This document shows positions 51,028-59,713 of a stretch of 64,000 nt of DNA, in pieces. The stretch comes from Candidatus Thorarchaeota archaeon. Lineage in GTDB: Archaea; Asgardarchaeota; Thorarchaeia; Thorarchaeales; Thorarchaeaceae. The notes beneath the pieces are model-generated. The model made no database searches. It saw only the letters and a program-made list of their open reading frames with translations, and had not been told where the DNA came from. The number at the start of each line of letters is the position of its first letter. Positions within the stretch are counted from its first letter, which is position 1. The position numbers and the translations under genes are program-made. The DNA lies in the NCBI GenBank assembly GCA_003345595.1, contig PRDI01000129.1:1-64000 (forward strand), written 5' to 3'.

Positions 51028-51941
51028 TGACCCGCCCTCCTTGCAAGGTACGAGAACGCCTCTTCGAGACCCGGCTGCTGAACCATTATCTTTCGGGCAT
51101 GCACCCCTGACGCAGATATGGCTCCAAAGGCACGGAGAAGCATTTCATCGCTCTGCGTTCTGATTCTGAAGTGGCTCCCAGTGAATTCATTTTCTGCAAT
51201 CCCATCTAGAGCTTGCTTGAGGCGAGGCGAGTCTTCAGGGCTCACCTCACCGGAGATGGTGCGCTCAAGCGGCATAGAAGAGGTGAGTTCATTTGGAGAC
51301 CCAAGTCCTATCAATCGGCCTTGAAGTATCATGGCCACGGTGTCACAACGAGAGGCCTCCTCAAGGTAGTGAGTTGTCATGATAATCGTCCGTCCCTGGC
51401 GGGCGAGCCCTTGGAAGTAGTCCCAGAACTCAGCACGCAGGTGGGGACTGATACCAACTGTGGGCTCGTCGAGGAAGATTAGCTCGGGATCATGGACAAT
51501 CGTGCAGGCTAGGCTGAGTCTTTGCACAGTGCCCCCACTCAAGACCTCAACGGGACGATCAAGGTAGTCTGTGATGCGAGTGAGCTCTGCCACTCTGGTG
51601 ACGGCTTCGCCTCTCTTGTGCAAGTCTGACACACCATATGTATCAGCAAAGAACTCAAGGTTCTCCCTTGCAGTCAGGTCAGGATAGAGAGCCTTCTGTT
51701 GGGTCATGTACCCGAGCTTGGCCCTTTCTTCAGGAGACAGCAAGTCCGACCTTCGGTCCCCAATGTAGCACGCACCTGAGGTGGGCTTCAGTATGCCAAC
51801 CATCATTCGCACCAGTGTCGTCTTGCCTGCCCCATTCGGACCAATCATACCAAGGATGGTCCCGGGTGGAATCTCAAGACTGACATTGTCCACAGCCAAG
51901 ACATCCCCGAAACGCTTGGAAACATTCGCGGCTCTAATCAA
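51024..51941 (-). CDS. ABC-2 type transporter ATPase (DrrA-like)
   Basis: 305 residues: Walker A GPNGAGKTTLVRM, Q-loop YMTQQKALYPDLTARENL, signature VLSGGTVQRLSLACTI, Walker B LIFLDEPTVGI and H-loop TTHYLEEASRCD, then a C-terminal regulatory part of about 85 residues. TTG 51941 is supported by GGTGACATGACCA just upstream. The signature has Thr where Gln is usual. The gene is divergent from the TrmB regulator. Confidence 0.92.
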   Translation of the reverse strand: MIRAANVSKRFGDVLAVDNVSLEIPPGTILGMIGPNGAGKTTLVRMMVGILKPTSGACYIGDRRSDLLSPEERAKLGYMTQQKALYPDLTARENLEFFADTYGVSDLHKRGEAVTRVAELTRITDYLDRPVEVLSGGTVQRLSLACTIVHDPELIFLDEPTVGISPHLRAEFWDYFQGLARQGRTIIMTTHYLEEASRCDTVAMILQGRLIGLGSPNELTSSMPLERTISGEVSPEDSPRLKQALDGIAENEFTGSHFRIRTQSDEMLLRAFGAISASGVHARKIMVQQPGLEEAFSYLARRAGQ

Positions 51942-52246
51942 TGGTCATGTCACCACCAAATCCTGCCTCTTCCTCGTCCAGAGGGCGTCTGGACCAGTGC
52001 TGCTCTCTATGGCCCATCCAAATGATAAAGGAGTGGTGTTACTCTAGAGGTTACAGGGAAGGTTGACGATGGATTCGGAGAACCTCAACGACTGTCATAA
52101 TGATGTGGTTTGCGGGAACAGTGCATCGTGACCATGGTCACGTTTAGCCTTCAGAACCGCGAGGGCTGACAGATTCCTGTTACCCCAAAAGTGACAAGAA
52201 CTTGAAGAGTTTCTACGTATGCTGTCAGTCGGCCCGAAGTGATCAC

Positions 52247-53074
52247 ATGAGTAGCGATGACGTTGTGTCCGAGCTGATGCACCTAGGTCTGAACAGGAGC
52301 GAAGCAAGGGCCTACAAGGTGCTGGCTTCTGTTGGCCAATCTACGGCGCGTGCAGTCGCAGATTCTTCAGGAGTGCCGAGGAGCAAGGTCTACGAAGTCC
52401 TCTATTCCCTTGAACAGAGAGGCCTTGTCAGGAGAGCAGTTGGCACGAGTCCCACGGAGTTCAGAGCATACGAACCGCGCAACGCGATACCGTATCTGAT
52501 AGAGAAACTGCAGAACTCGGGCAAGTCCGTACTAGCCGAGCTTGAGAGTCTCGCCATGCAAAAGAAGGCTGCATCAGAAGAGTTCGTGTGGACTGAGGCG
52601 GGCAGTGACCAAATCAAACTGGGCACGAGAGAGGCAATCGCAAGGGCAACAAAGGAAGTCTTCATTGCAACAAGGGACCCGGGCCTTCTGAGTTCGCTGA
52701 GGCCTGCGTTGGCTGACGCGAAGAAAAGAGGAGTCGAGATAAAGCTGGTATCAGGGGGACTCAGCGATCAGAATCTGGAGGAGTTCAAACATTACGCAAC
52801 CATCGTCGATGTGACAGAATTGAGCTCTCGAGTTCTCATTGACCAGCTGCAGAAGGTCCTTGCTGATGAAACGATTGAAACTGCCGGTTGGGACCCGAAT
52901 CAGATCTCTATGGTTCTGATTGACAACTCAGAGAGTGTTGCTGTCTTCAAGCCATTGCAGGATTCGGCACGGCCGTGGTGCTTACACGTTAGAAGTCCAC
53001 TCATAGCCATCTTCCAGCGACAAGTGATTGTTGCCCTTCTTGGAGCAGTCGAACGTCTGCTTTCAGGAAAGTAA
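52247..53074 (+). CDS. TrmB family transcriptional regulator
   Basis: 275 residues: a winged helix (about 1-80; LMHLGLNRSEARAYKVLASV, STARAVADSSGVPRSKVYEVLYSLEQRG) and a C-terminal PLD-like sensor domain (VFIATRDPGLLSSL, GVEIKLVSGG, SESVAVFKPLQD). TrmB proteins respond to sugars or other metabolites. Start ATG 52247, preceded by GTGATC. It sits next to, and diverges from, the ABC-2 exporter, which is its most likely target. Confidence 0.9.
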   Translation: MSSDDVVSELMHLGLNRSEARAYKVLASVGQSTARAVADSSGVPRSKVYEVLYSLEQRGLVRRAVGTSPTEFRAYEPRNAIPYLIEKLQNSGKSVLAELESLAMQKKAASEEFVWTEAGSDQIKLGTREAIARATKEVFIATRDPGLLSSLRPALADAKKRGVEIKLVSGGLSDQNLEEFKHYATIVDVTELSSRVLIDQLQKVLADETIETAGWDPNQISMVLIDNSESVAVFKPLQDSARPWCLHVRSPLIAIFQRQVIVALLGAVERLLSGK

Positions 53075-53184
53075 TCAGAATCCCGCCAAGGTCTGAAATG
53101 ATTGGCGGACTCGAGTATCCTACCCACCAACTCACGGGGACAGATTGATATTCAGGCTCAGGAATCGGCTGGTCAAGGGAGCCT

Positions 53185-54024
53185 GTGAATAAGCTCTCAG
53201 GAGCGAAGTCGGGTTTGAAGGAGTCCCATTTGAAAGCCATGAGATGCCCTTCATGTCACAAGGCACTTCGCCTTTCCGAGAGATATCCGGAAGGTGATGA
53301 GATTGAGAGTGGAAAAATCGTGTGTGAGAAAGGGCACAGATGGGCTATAGACGAAGGCATCCCAACGATGATCTACCCCAAGGTGAACGAGAAAGACGAG
53401 GCTTGGATCAGACAGTACGACGACTTGGCCGAGAACTATGACGAATTCCTGAAAACATATGATAAATGGCTTGGTGTCGACATGATGAAGGAGAGGGAGA
53501 GAGCAGGACTTTATGTTACAATGGAGGGTCCTGTCAAGGTACTTGATATCAGCGTAGGGACAGGCGCGAACTTCGTTGCCCTGTTCAATGCGTTCAGGAA
53601 CGAGATGGGCAGGTTCAATCTCCATGGTCTCGATCTATCACGTGGAATGCTGAGAGTTGCGAAAAGGAAGTTCAAGGAACTGGATATCACTGTGGGCCTT
53701 GTCAACGCAAGTGTCTTCAACACACCATTCCAAGACAACTACTTCAGCCTAGTGCTCCACAGCGGCGGCATCAATACGTTCTCGGACAAAGGCCGCGCAC
53801 TCGAAGAGATGTGGCGTGTGGCGAAACCTGGTGGTGTCGTCTTGGTCAGTGACGAAGGGCTGTCTCCGGAGGTGAGAGGCTCGGAGAGAGGAAGAGAGAT
53901 ACTCAAGACCAACGCGTTATTTGGATCAAAACCGCCGCTGCAGTATGTCCCGCAAGGAGCACGGAACCTCGAAGTCACCTACGTCATGAATGGGACTTTC
54001 TATCAGATGGCCTTCGGCAAATGA
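53185..54024 (+). CDS. SAM-dependent methyltransferase with N-terminal Trm112-like zinc domain
   Basis: 279 residues. MRCPSCHKALRL...GKIVCEKGHRWAIDEGIPTMIYP is a Trm112-like zinc knuckle (Cys pair and Cys/His), followed by a Class I methyltransferase: motif I VLDISVGTGANFVALF, acidic loop LHGLDLSRGMLRVAKRKF and later VVLVSDEGLSP. Such headed methyltransferases act on small molecules, quinones or RNA; substrate not evident. GTG 53185 has GGGAG upstream; ATG 53239 is an alternative. Confidence 0.82.
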   Translation: MNKLSGAKSGLKESHLKAMRCPSCHKALRLSERYPEGDEIESGKIVCEKGHRWAIDEGIPTMIYPKVNEKDEAWIRQYDDLAENYDEFLKTYDKWLGVDMMKERERAGLYVTMEGPVKVLDISVGTGANFVALFNAFRNEMGRFNLHGLDLSRGMLRVAKRKFKELDITVGLVNASVFNTPFQDNYFSLVLHSGGINTFSDKGRALEEMWRVAKPGGVVLVSDEGLSPEVRGSERGREILKTNALFGSKPPLQYVPQGARNLEVTYVMNGTFYQMAFGK

Positions 54025-54543
54025 TCCGGGTTTCCGAATTGAAGTTATACTCAAGAATTAGGAGAAAGCAGTAGGGACAGCTCGTCCTCTCCAACCAGTC
54101 CTAGGAAAAATAGAACGGTGCTTACGTGGCTTCCCACATAAGCACATCTTCAAGCGTCAAGGAGCGACACGTGTTATTCTGATTGCCCTTGTCAGCGCTC
54201 TTTGCGGTATGTAGAAATGCTCTTGTCCTGCGAGCAACTTGGCGGATTCCCTGGTCTTGCATTGCTAGCTCTTCCCTATCTCCTGTAAACATAGGCGTAG
54301 TAGAGAGCGCTAGTGCTCATCACAGTTCGAGGGTGCTTGCTAGCAGTCGTGTTCGGCTTCTGAGAATCGGTTTCGTGTGCCATAGTCTTTCACCATTGGT
54401 TTGTGTTGGAAACTATTCGATGGTTTTGGTGTGTACTCGAAAGTATATAAAGGTTTGGTCACCCAACCATTATGATGGACATTATGTCAGTGACCAATGG
54501 TTCATAGAACAAAACTTTAATACGCAAACTTTCAAAGAGGCCC
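54025..54543. promoter_or_regulatory. Long control region of the winged-helix gene with repeated AACCATTGGT-type motif
   Basis: No gene is supported in these 519 bases. Open frames here have no family resemblance. The right half holds two TATA boxes (TATATAA at 54444-54450 and CTTTAATA at about 54514-54521). The near-palindromic motif ACCATTGGT occurs at 54392-54400 and, as its complement ACCAATGGT, at 54493-54501; a third relative (CCCAACCAT) is at 54462-54470. They flank both TATA boxes, as expected of an operator for autoregulation. Confidence 0.5.
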
Positions 54544-55326
54544 ATGAACATGGAAAATGCCTCTAAGGTAGGACTTGGTGATACGGAAATGTCCGAGGAA
54601 CTGACTGACACACTGACCGGGATTGTAGTGACGCAGGAAGGCAAGAAACCTCAGAGGGAACTGGAATTCGTGACAGACGAAAAGAAAGCCAGCGTTCTTC
54701 TTGAACCCGTCCGGCGTCATATTGTCAACGTTCTCAGAAAAGGCATCGATGACGAAGTGACTTCGGAGGAGTTCAACAAGGAAACCAGTGAGAGAATCAT
54801 CCGCAAGAGAGCAGTGAAGCGCTATACGATGTCAGTAGTTGAGATTGTAAAGGCATCGACCTGTGACAAGAGTGCCCAGGGATTCACAAAGAACCAAGTC
54901 TACCATCACCTGCCGACATTGATTGAGGCAGGGTTTGTTATCAAGTATGGCACAGTCACTACTGGCAAGCGCACTACAGACTACTACCGAAGGACAGCAA
55001 GGGGATTCGTAATAGCGGTCAAGCCGGCTGCAAAGGATGAGAAGGTCGTTCGAAAAGAGGTTTCTGAAAAGATTGGGAGGATATTGAGCACGTTCCAACT
55101 GGACGTGCAAGACGACCGCAAGCAAGAACTTGTGGATCTTGCGACCCGTCTGTCAGTGATGGAAACATCTTGGCGGGCAAAGATAGGCAAGCTAGTCAGA
55201 GACGACATCGCTGATCCTGACATAATCGACATCTTTGCGTCGCTGGTGGACATATATGGCGAAGGTTCGGAAGAGTACAGAAACCTGAAACTGAGAATGC
55301 GTGAGATACTGTTCCCCTCGGGCTGA
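54544..55326 (+). CDS. Winged-helix transcriptional regulator (ArsR-like)
   Basis: 260 residues: a polar N-terminus of about 45 residues, a winged helix (about 48-160; ASVLLEPVRRHIVNVLRKG, then GFTKNQVYHHLPTLIEAGFVIKYG and TTDYYRRTARGF wing) and a C-terminal helical domain for dimerisation. No metal-binding Cys cluster is seen. ATG 54544 or 54550; AGAGG lies 3 and 9 bases upstream respectively. Its promoter carries the repeated ACCATTGGT motif. Targets unknown. Confidence 0.8.
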   Translation: MNMENASKVGLGDTEMSEELTDTLTGIVVTQEGKKPQRELEFVTDEKKASVLLEPVRRHIVNVLRKGIDDEVTSEEFNKETSERIIRKRAVKRYTMSVVEIVKASTCDKSAQGFTKNQVYHHLPTLIEAGFVIKYGTVTTGKRTTDYYRRTARGFVIAVKPAAKDEKVVRKEVSEKIGRILSTFQLDVQDDRKQELVDLATRLSVMETSWRAKIGKLVRDDIADPDIIDIFASLVDIYGEGSEEYRNLKLRMREILFPSG

Positions 55327-56004
55327 TCGTACATCATTCGAAGTGAGTCTACACCTCAAGACCTCAGAACGCTTGCAGTAAGCACAAGTCCGGACCTTAC
55401 TGGGACGCCCAAGACCAGCGACAGATCTTAAGCTACAGGCAGTTACGTCACGGCTGCTCAGTACACGAAAAAGCGCTTCATCCTTCTGTTGGTCGCTCAA
55501 CAGTCCTTGTTCTGGGTAAAGGTGATGGTGGGTCAGGAATTGGACTGAACACGATGGCCAAGCTAGTTGCACGAGGCGCGTAAGGGCTCGACATAGGTCC
55601 TCTGTCTTGTATCATCACAGCTTCAATCGCGGCCACGTCAGTCGATAACACATTGACCGTTTTGCTCGTCTTCGTCCTTCATGATCGTTTCTATGCCGCA
55701 GCGCTCTGGTGCTGACGAGCTGGCTTGATCACAGGTTTCATCTGAAGAGCAAGGACTTGATCCTGGTCACCTTGGTATTCATTTGTGCCCACCCAGTCTT
55801 CAGGATCGCCATCCTTGTTGACAATAGTGTCCTTCCCTTGCCCTTTCTGCTACTGGCCCTGCAAGAGGAAACTCAGCGGCGCCGGCCGCAGATGACTGGC
55901 TTCCTACTCTGATTGGCGTCATGCTTTCACATACAGCCTATCTTCCTTATCGCCAAGTGCTCCTGTGAGTTCGGCCACGCCGGAGTAGAGGACTGTTTCC
56001 ATGC
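55327..56004. other. Gene-poor stretch with possible decayed membrane-protein coding
   Basis: No intact gene recognised. From about 55585 to 55912 two abutting plus-strand frames read as hydrophobic sequence: the first ends in VLLVFVLHDRFYAAALWC then a stop, and the second, shifted by one base, continues with DLILVTLVFICAHPVFRIA and ALQEETQRRRPQM. This could be a frameshifted remnant of a multi-helix membrane protein, but there is no ribosome-binding site and no family match. Nothing else is seen. Confidence 0.3.
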
Positions 56005-56376
56005 TCAGAGTCGGCCGATGAGTTTGAGCGCGGTCCTGGAAACGTCAATGGCGGCTAGCTCGGGAACAGAATCGGCAGTAGCCCACGCCATCAACCATGT
56101 CTTCCCCTCAACTAGCGCCATGAGAAAGTGCCCATTGTTCTGTGACGTCGCTACATAAGACCCGGGACTAGACGCAATCCTGCTGTACTTCACACCATTG
56201 GCAAGGATAGAGGCTGCAGCGGTTTCGGCCGCAGTCGTGAGCTCACGTCCATCCTCAACCAGTGACCAGTTGCTCGTCTGCCACAATATGGTACCGTCTC
56301 TGCACACTGCAAACGCCTGAATCTTTGGGTTGTTCTGGAACAGGTTCTTCCACTCTTCATCAATGACCGTTGACAT
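56005..56376 (-). CDS. Profilin-like protein, copy 1
   Basis: 123 residues with profilin-like order: an N-terminal helix, then QAFAVCRDGTILWQTSNW (compare the DGTVWAQS strand of profilins), a helix, VKYSRIASSPGSYVATSQNN and the closing strands HFLMALVEGKTWLMAW, ending in an amphipathic helix. Profilins bind actin monomers; Asgard archaea encode them with actins. It shares the fold pattern but not high identity with the upstream copy. ATG 56376. A roadblock-like fold is the main alternative. Confidence 0.65.
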   Translation of the reverse strand: MSTVIDEEWKNLFQNNPKIQAFAVCRDGTILWQTSNWSLVEDGRELTTAAETAAASILANGVKYSRIASSPGSYVATSQNNGHFLMALVEGKTWLMAWATADSVPELAAIDVSRTALKLIGRL

Positions 56377-56430
56377 GGGTGAGGCCGCCTAAGAGCTAGC
56401 CAGTCAGACGTAACGCCGCCTGCCGCTCAA

Positions 56431-56823
56431 TCACGCTCGAATCTTACCCTTCAGGAACTTCGCCGAGCGGTCTACGTCGACGTATATCCCGTCAGGAGTA
56501 GCACTTGCGTTCGCCCAAGCAACGACCCACTTATCGCCTTCAATCCTGACGAGCACAAGAGTGCCGTTGCCTGCGGCACTTCGCGCAACAAGACTGTCAG
56601 GGTTCGATCTCATGGTGCTGTACTTTACTTGGTTCTGGATCACGCTCGCCGCCTTCTGGGCCACAGCCGAAACGAGAGCCTTAGCATCCTTAGACAGGTC
56701 CCAGTTGTTGGTCTGCCAGAGGACCTGTCCATTAGCATTGACCACACCAAAGGCCTGAATCATGTGTCCTGAGTCATTATAGGCCCGGGTGTAAGCTTCC
56801 ATCACGACTTGATTGTATGACAC
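56431..56823 (-). CDS. Profilin-like protein, copy 2
   Basis: 130 residues: N-terminal helix SYNQVVMEAYTRAY, QAFGVVNANGQVLWQTNNW, helix SKDAKALVSAVAQKAASVI, NQVKYSTMRSNPDSLVARS and GTLVLVRIEGDKWVVAWAN, then a basic end helix. GTG 56823 is preceded by GGGGTGAA. The first of the two co-directional genes, 54 bases from its paralogue, presumably co-transcribed. No actin gene is within the window. Confidence 0.68.
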   Translation of the reverse strand: MSYNQVVMEAYTRAYNDSGHMIQAFGVVNANGQVLWQTNNWDLSKDAKALVSAVAQKAASVIQNQVKYSTMRSNPDSLVARSAAGNGTLVLVRIEGDKWVVAWANASATPDGIYVDVDRSAKFLKGKIRA

Positions 56824-56952
56824 TCTGCATTCACCCCGTTGGACTCTGTGTTCTGTGAAGCAGTTAGCAGGATACCTGATTTAAGATAATCTTGATGGTC
56901 CTCCACAGAGCCTTGGAGCATGCTCTTATGCAGGGACATACACGCCCTCATT

Positions 56953-57264
56953 GTGACTGACAAGGCAATCTGGGAAACGAGTGAGGGCATCATGATTAGA
57001 GTGCTTGTCAAGCCCAGAAGCAGAACGATTAGACTCATTGAAGAGATAAGCGAAGCAGGGGTGCTCGTTAACCTGAAAGAACCCGCGAGGGAGGGCAAGG
57101 CCAATTCTGAGCTTGTCAAACGGCTCGCAAAGGCGCTGAGTGTTTCGTCCAGTGATGTAGCCATCGTTGCTGGATACGGAACAAGAGAGAAAATTGTGCG
57201 TATTAGAGGGCAAAGTCAGGCAGAGGTGCAAGAGCTTCTTCTCAAGGCCACGAGGAGTCAATGA
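56953..57264 (+). CDS. DUF167 (YggU) family protein
   Basis: 103 residues. RVLVKPRSRTIRLIEEI, VLVNLKEPAREGKANSELVKRLAKAL and VAIVAGYGTREKIVRIRG are the three conserved blocks of the YggU/DUF167 family, small proteins of unknown function found in all domains. GTG 56953 gives family length; ATG 56920 would add 11 residues. It diverges from the profilins and ends in an ATGA overlap with a codon too early to start the OPT gene. Confidence 0.88.
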   Translation: MTDKAIWETSEGIMIRVLVKPRSRTIRLIEEISEAGVLVNLKEPAREGKANSELVKRLAKALSVSSSDVAIVAGYGTREKIVRIRGQSQAEVQELLLKATRSQ

Positions 57265-57295
57265 ACCATGAAATATGGTGCCTGCCGCCCCGATT

Positions 57296-57344
57296 ATTCC
57301 AACATCTATATCACACTGCTTTTTGTGCCCGATGTTGTTGGAAT
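57296..57344. promoter_or_regulatory. Promoter of the OPT gene flanked by a dyad
   Basis: ATTCCAACATC (57296-57306) and GATGTTGTTGGAAT (57331-57344) form an inverted repeat with three extra bases in the right arm. A TATA-like CTATATCA (57306-57313) directly abuts the left arm, and GGAGG lies at 57351-57355 before TTG 57363. The layout is that of an operator for a dimeric regulator. Confidence 0.5.
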
Positions 57345-57362
57345 GACCTCGGAGGCCAAGCC

Positions 57363-59621
57363 TTGATCGCTGACCACAAAACTACGAGAATACTTCTCAC
57401 GGCCCTATTCTCTGCAGGGCTGTTCTACTGTGGGCTAGTCATTTCCAGCAGTCGTTTCGATATATGGATTGGCGCCTCGATAGTCGTGGGACTGCTACTT
57501 GTTTGCCTGTCCCTCTTCATGGGGCCTCCGACCAACAAGGGACTCATCTCGCTGGCTGTTGTGGGACTTGCCCTTTTCCTTGCTGCATTCATCCTTGGGC
57601 CTCCATCAGAGGTGCCCCTGATAACGACAGCAGAGATTGCCGTCTATATCATGGCAATGACAGAGTCGAAGTTTCCCCTCACTAAGCGGGCATTGGTCAC
57701 GGGGATTGTCGTTGGAGTGATCATGACCTTTCTTGGTGTGTACCTGATGCTCAAGCTTGGCGTGGTCTATTTCATAGGTGCAGAGATGATGGGGGCAATC
57801 ATTCTCAGCACTCGGGGTAAATACACCAAGGAAGAGAACACGATCGTCGTCGCAATCGCTAATGGTTCCTCAATGATATGCGCAGGGATTCTCATCACGC
57901 TGCCCGCGTTAGTCATCTACGAAACCCAGTACAAGCCCCCACTTGAACCCTCTATTGCTCCCGCTCTCCTCACACTTCCGTTTATCGCCTTTCTCATAGG
58001 CACAAGTGCACTCTTCGGCATCATGCTTCTTGTGCCATTCAGGAGTCACTTCGAGAAGCAACCTTGGCCTCAGCTCAGACCACAGGCAGAAATCATAATC
58101 TCAATGGGAGCTGATAAGACTGCGAAGAAGGACGTATTGGTTGGTCTAGGGGGTTCTGCTTCGTATGTAGGGGCGACAAAGATTGTAGAGCAGGCCACAG
58201 GAGCAGCTCTGGGATCTGTCCCAACTGCGTTCAGGACCCTCGTCCCGGCCACGGGGTTAATCCCTGATTGGATTGGCTTGAGTAACTCACCTCTTATCGC
58301 TGCCATTGGATTCTTTGTCGGATGGAAACGAGCACTTGTCCTCCTTCTAGGTAGCACAATCTCGCTCACAGTCTGGCTAATCTTAGAATTCGCCCCCCTT
58401 GAAGGCATCGGCGCACACCTGCAGCGCCCTGAGATTCTCTACCTAGTCTTTGGCGTGTTCGCGGCAGTCATCGTTTCCGGAATCACATCAGCTAGGCAGA
58501 AGAAGACAGCTATTCAGGAACCAAGATCAACCGTCAGAGATGAAGAAACACGCGAAACAGGAGCCGAATCAGAGGAGCCATCGAAAGAGATGCCATCAAA
58601 GCGCGTTGAGGTGCCGAAGCTCATGCGTCTGAAAGAAGAACTCATGTCTGTTGACACGATTCTGCATGACATTAGAGAGATAGCCGCAGATCCGCAGGGG
58701 TTCTTGAAGAGCAGACGAGGACAAGTACCTCCATGGATTGCACTGGTTTCGATGCTCATGTACATGGCAATCGGCATCGTATTCTTCTGGGTCATCACTC
58801 CCTTCGCAGGACTTCAGATCCAGTGGGCTCTCACCATGCTTGGTCCGCCAGTGGCCCTACTCTCCGTCTATTTCACGGCAAGGGCCATCAGTGAAACCGG
58901 AATGTTGGCAGGCTACATATCTGACGTGATGGCAATACCTGCGATTCTCTTGTTTCGAGTGTCATTCGCAGCTATCACGACCTTCATGACAATGATAGGT
59001 GCGTTTCAGGACGCGGCCATAGCGTTTCTCGTTCATCTCAGGTTAGGAACTTTCACCGGCGTGAGGGGTAGGGACATATTCAAGGCCATATCTGTGGCAG
59101 CCATACTTGGGACATCCGTCGGTTCCTTCATCATCTTTGGAGTCTACAAGATCTATGGTTTCGGCGGTACTGAGTTCCCTTGTCCTATAGCGCAATTGTT
59201 CGTCATACTTGTGACAAGCTTGATGGGTCTAGGCAACCTTCAACTCCCTTACGTTGACAGGCTTGTGCAATTGCACCCCGCCTTGGCAAATCCCGAACTG
59301 GCCCTCATCTACGTGTTGGCCTTCACCATGTTTGGATACCTTCTGAGCAGGCAGCTCTTAAGGGTCGGACTAAGCCCCATTACTCTGGCAGTGGGTCTTC
59401 TGATTCCCCCCGCGACAACTGCAACGATGATGATTGGTGCTTTGATAGACTACAAAGCCAAGAAGCGTCAACAGCAACCAGAGAAAGTAGACATGATGCA
59501 GATAACAACTCAGAGCCCTGAGTACAACAAGACGTCTCGCCTACTGAGCGGTGTTGTGTCTGGCGAGGCGATAGTGATAGCACTCTGGGCGCTGAGCAGC
59601 GCCATGCTCTTGTTCATCTAG
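57363..59621 (+). CDS. OPT family oligopeptide/metal-chelate transporter
   Basis: About 752 residues, 14-16 helices. SKFPLTKRALVTGIVVGVIM, LGVYLMLKLGVVYFIGAEMM and ENTIVVAIANGSSMICAGIL match the N-terminal signature of OPT/YSL proteins; ALGSVPTAFRTLVPATGLI and GLSNSPLIAAIGFFVGWKRA follow, and the second half repeats the pattern (ISVAAILGTSVGSFIIFGVY). A charged cytoplasmic loop of about 100 residues separates the halves. OPT proteins import peptides or metal chelates with protons. TTG 57363 is favoured over ATG 57261 because of the GGAGG and dyad promoter. Confidence 0.82.
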   Translation: MIADHKTTRILLTALFSAGLFYCGLVISSSRFDIWIGASIVVGLLLVCLSLFMGPPTNKGLISLAVVGLALFLAAFILGPPSEVPLITTAEIAVYIMAMTESKFPLTKRALVTGIVVGVIMTFLGVYLMLKLGVVYFIGAEMMGAIILSTRGKYTKEENTIVVAIANGSSMICAGILITLPALVIYETQYKPPLEPSIAPALLTLPFIAFLIGTSALFGIMLLVPFRSHFEKQPWPQLRPQAEIIISMGADKTAKKDVLVGLGGSASYVGATKIVEQATGAALGSVPTAFRTLVPATGLIPDWIGLSNSPLIAAIGFFVGWKRALVLLLGSTISLTVWLILEFAPLEGIGAHLQRPEILYLVFGVFAAVIVSGITSARQKKTAIQEPRSTVRDEETRETGAESEEPSKEMPSKRVEVPKLMRLKEELMSVDTILHDIREIAADPQGFLKSRRGQVPPWIALVSMLMYMAIGIVFFWVITPFAGLQIQWALTMLGPPVALLSVYFTARAISETGMLAGYISDVMAIPAILLFRVSFAAITTFMTMIGAFQDAAIAFLVHLRLGTFTGVRGRDIFKAISVAAILGTSVGSFIIFGVYKIYGFGGTEFPCPIAQLFVILVTSLMGLGNLQLPYVDRLVQLHPALANPELALIYVLAFTMFGYLLSRQLLRVGLSPITLAVGLLIPPATTATMMIGALIDYKAKKRQQQPEKVDMMQITTQSPEYNKTSRLLSGVVSGEAIVIALWALSSAMLLFI

Positions 59622-59713
59622 TTTGCCTGTCCAATACACTGTGCCAGTTTCCACAGGAACTAGGAGTCCATGCCAACCGCCCATTCGGGTGAACGGACAG
59701 TCTGTTGGGTTTG

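Noticed and set aside
54183-54566. 127-codon plus-strand frame
   Set aside because: Cys/Ser-rich random composition, no ribosome-binding site, and it overlaps the promoter and start of the winged-helix gene.
57261-57362. 34-residue N-terminal extension of the OPT transporter
   Set aside because: Would be encoded by the dyad and TATA region; GGAGG precedes TTG 57363.
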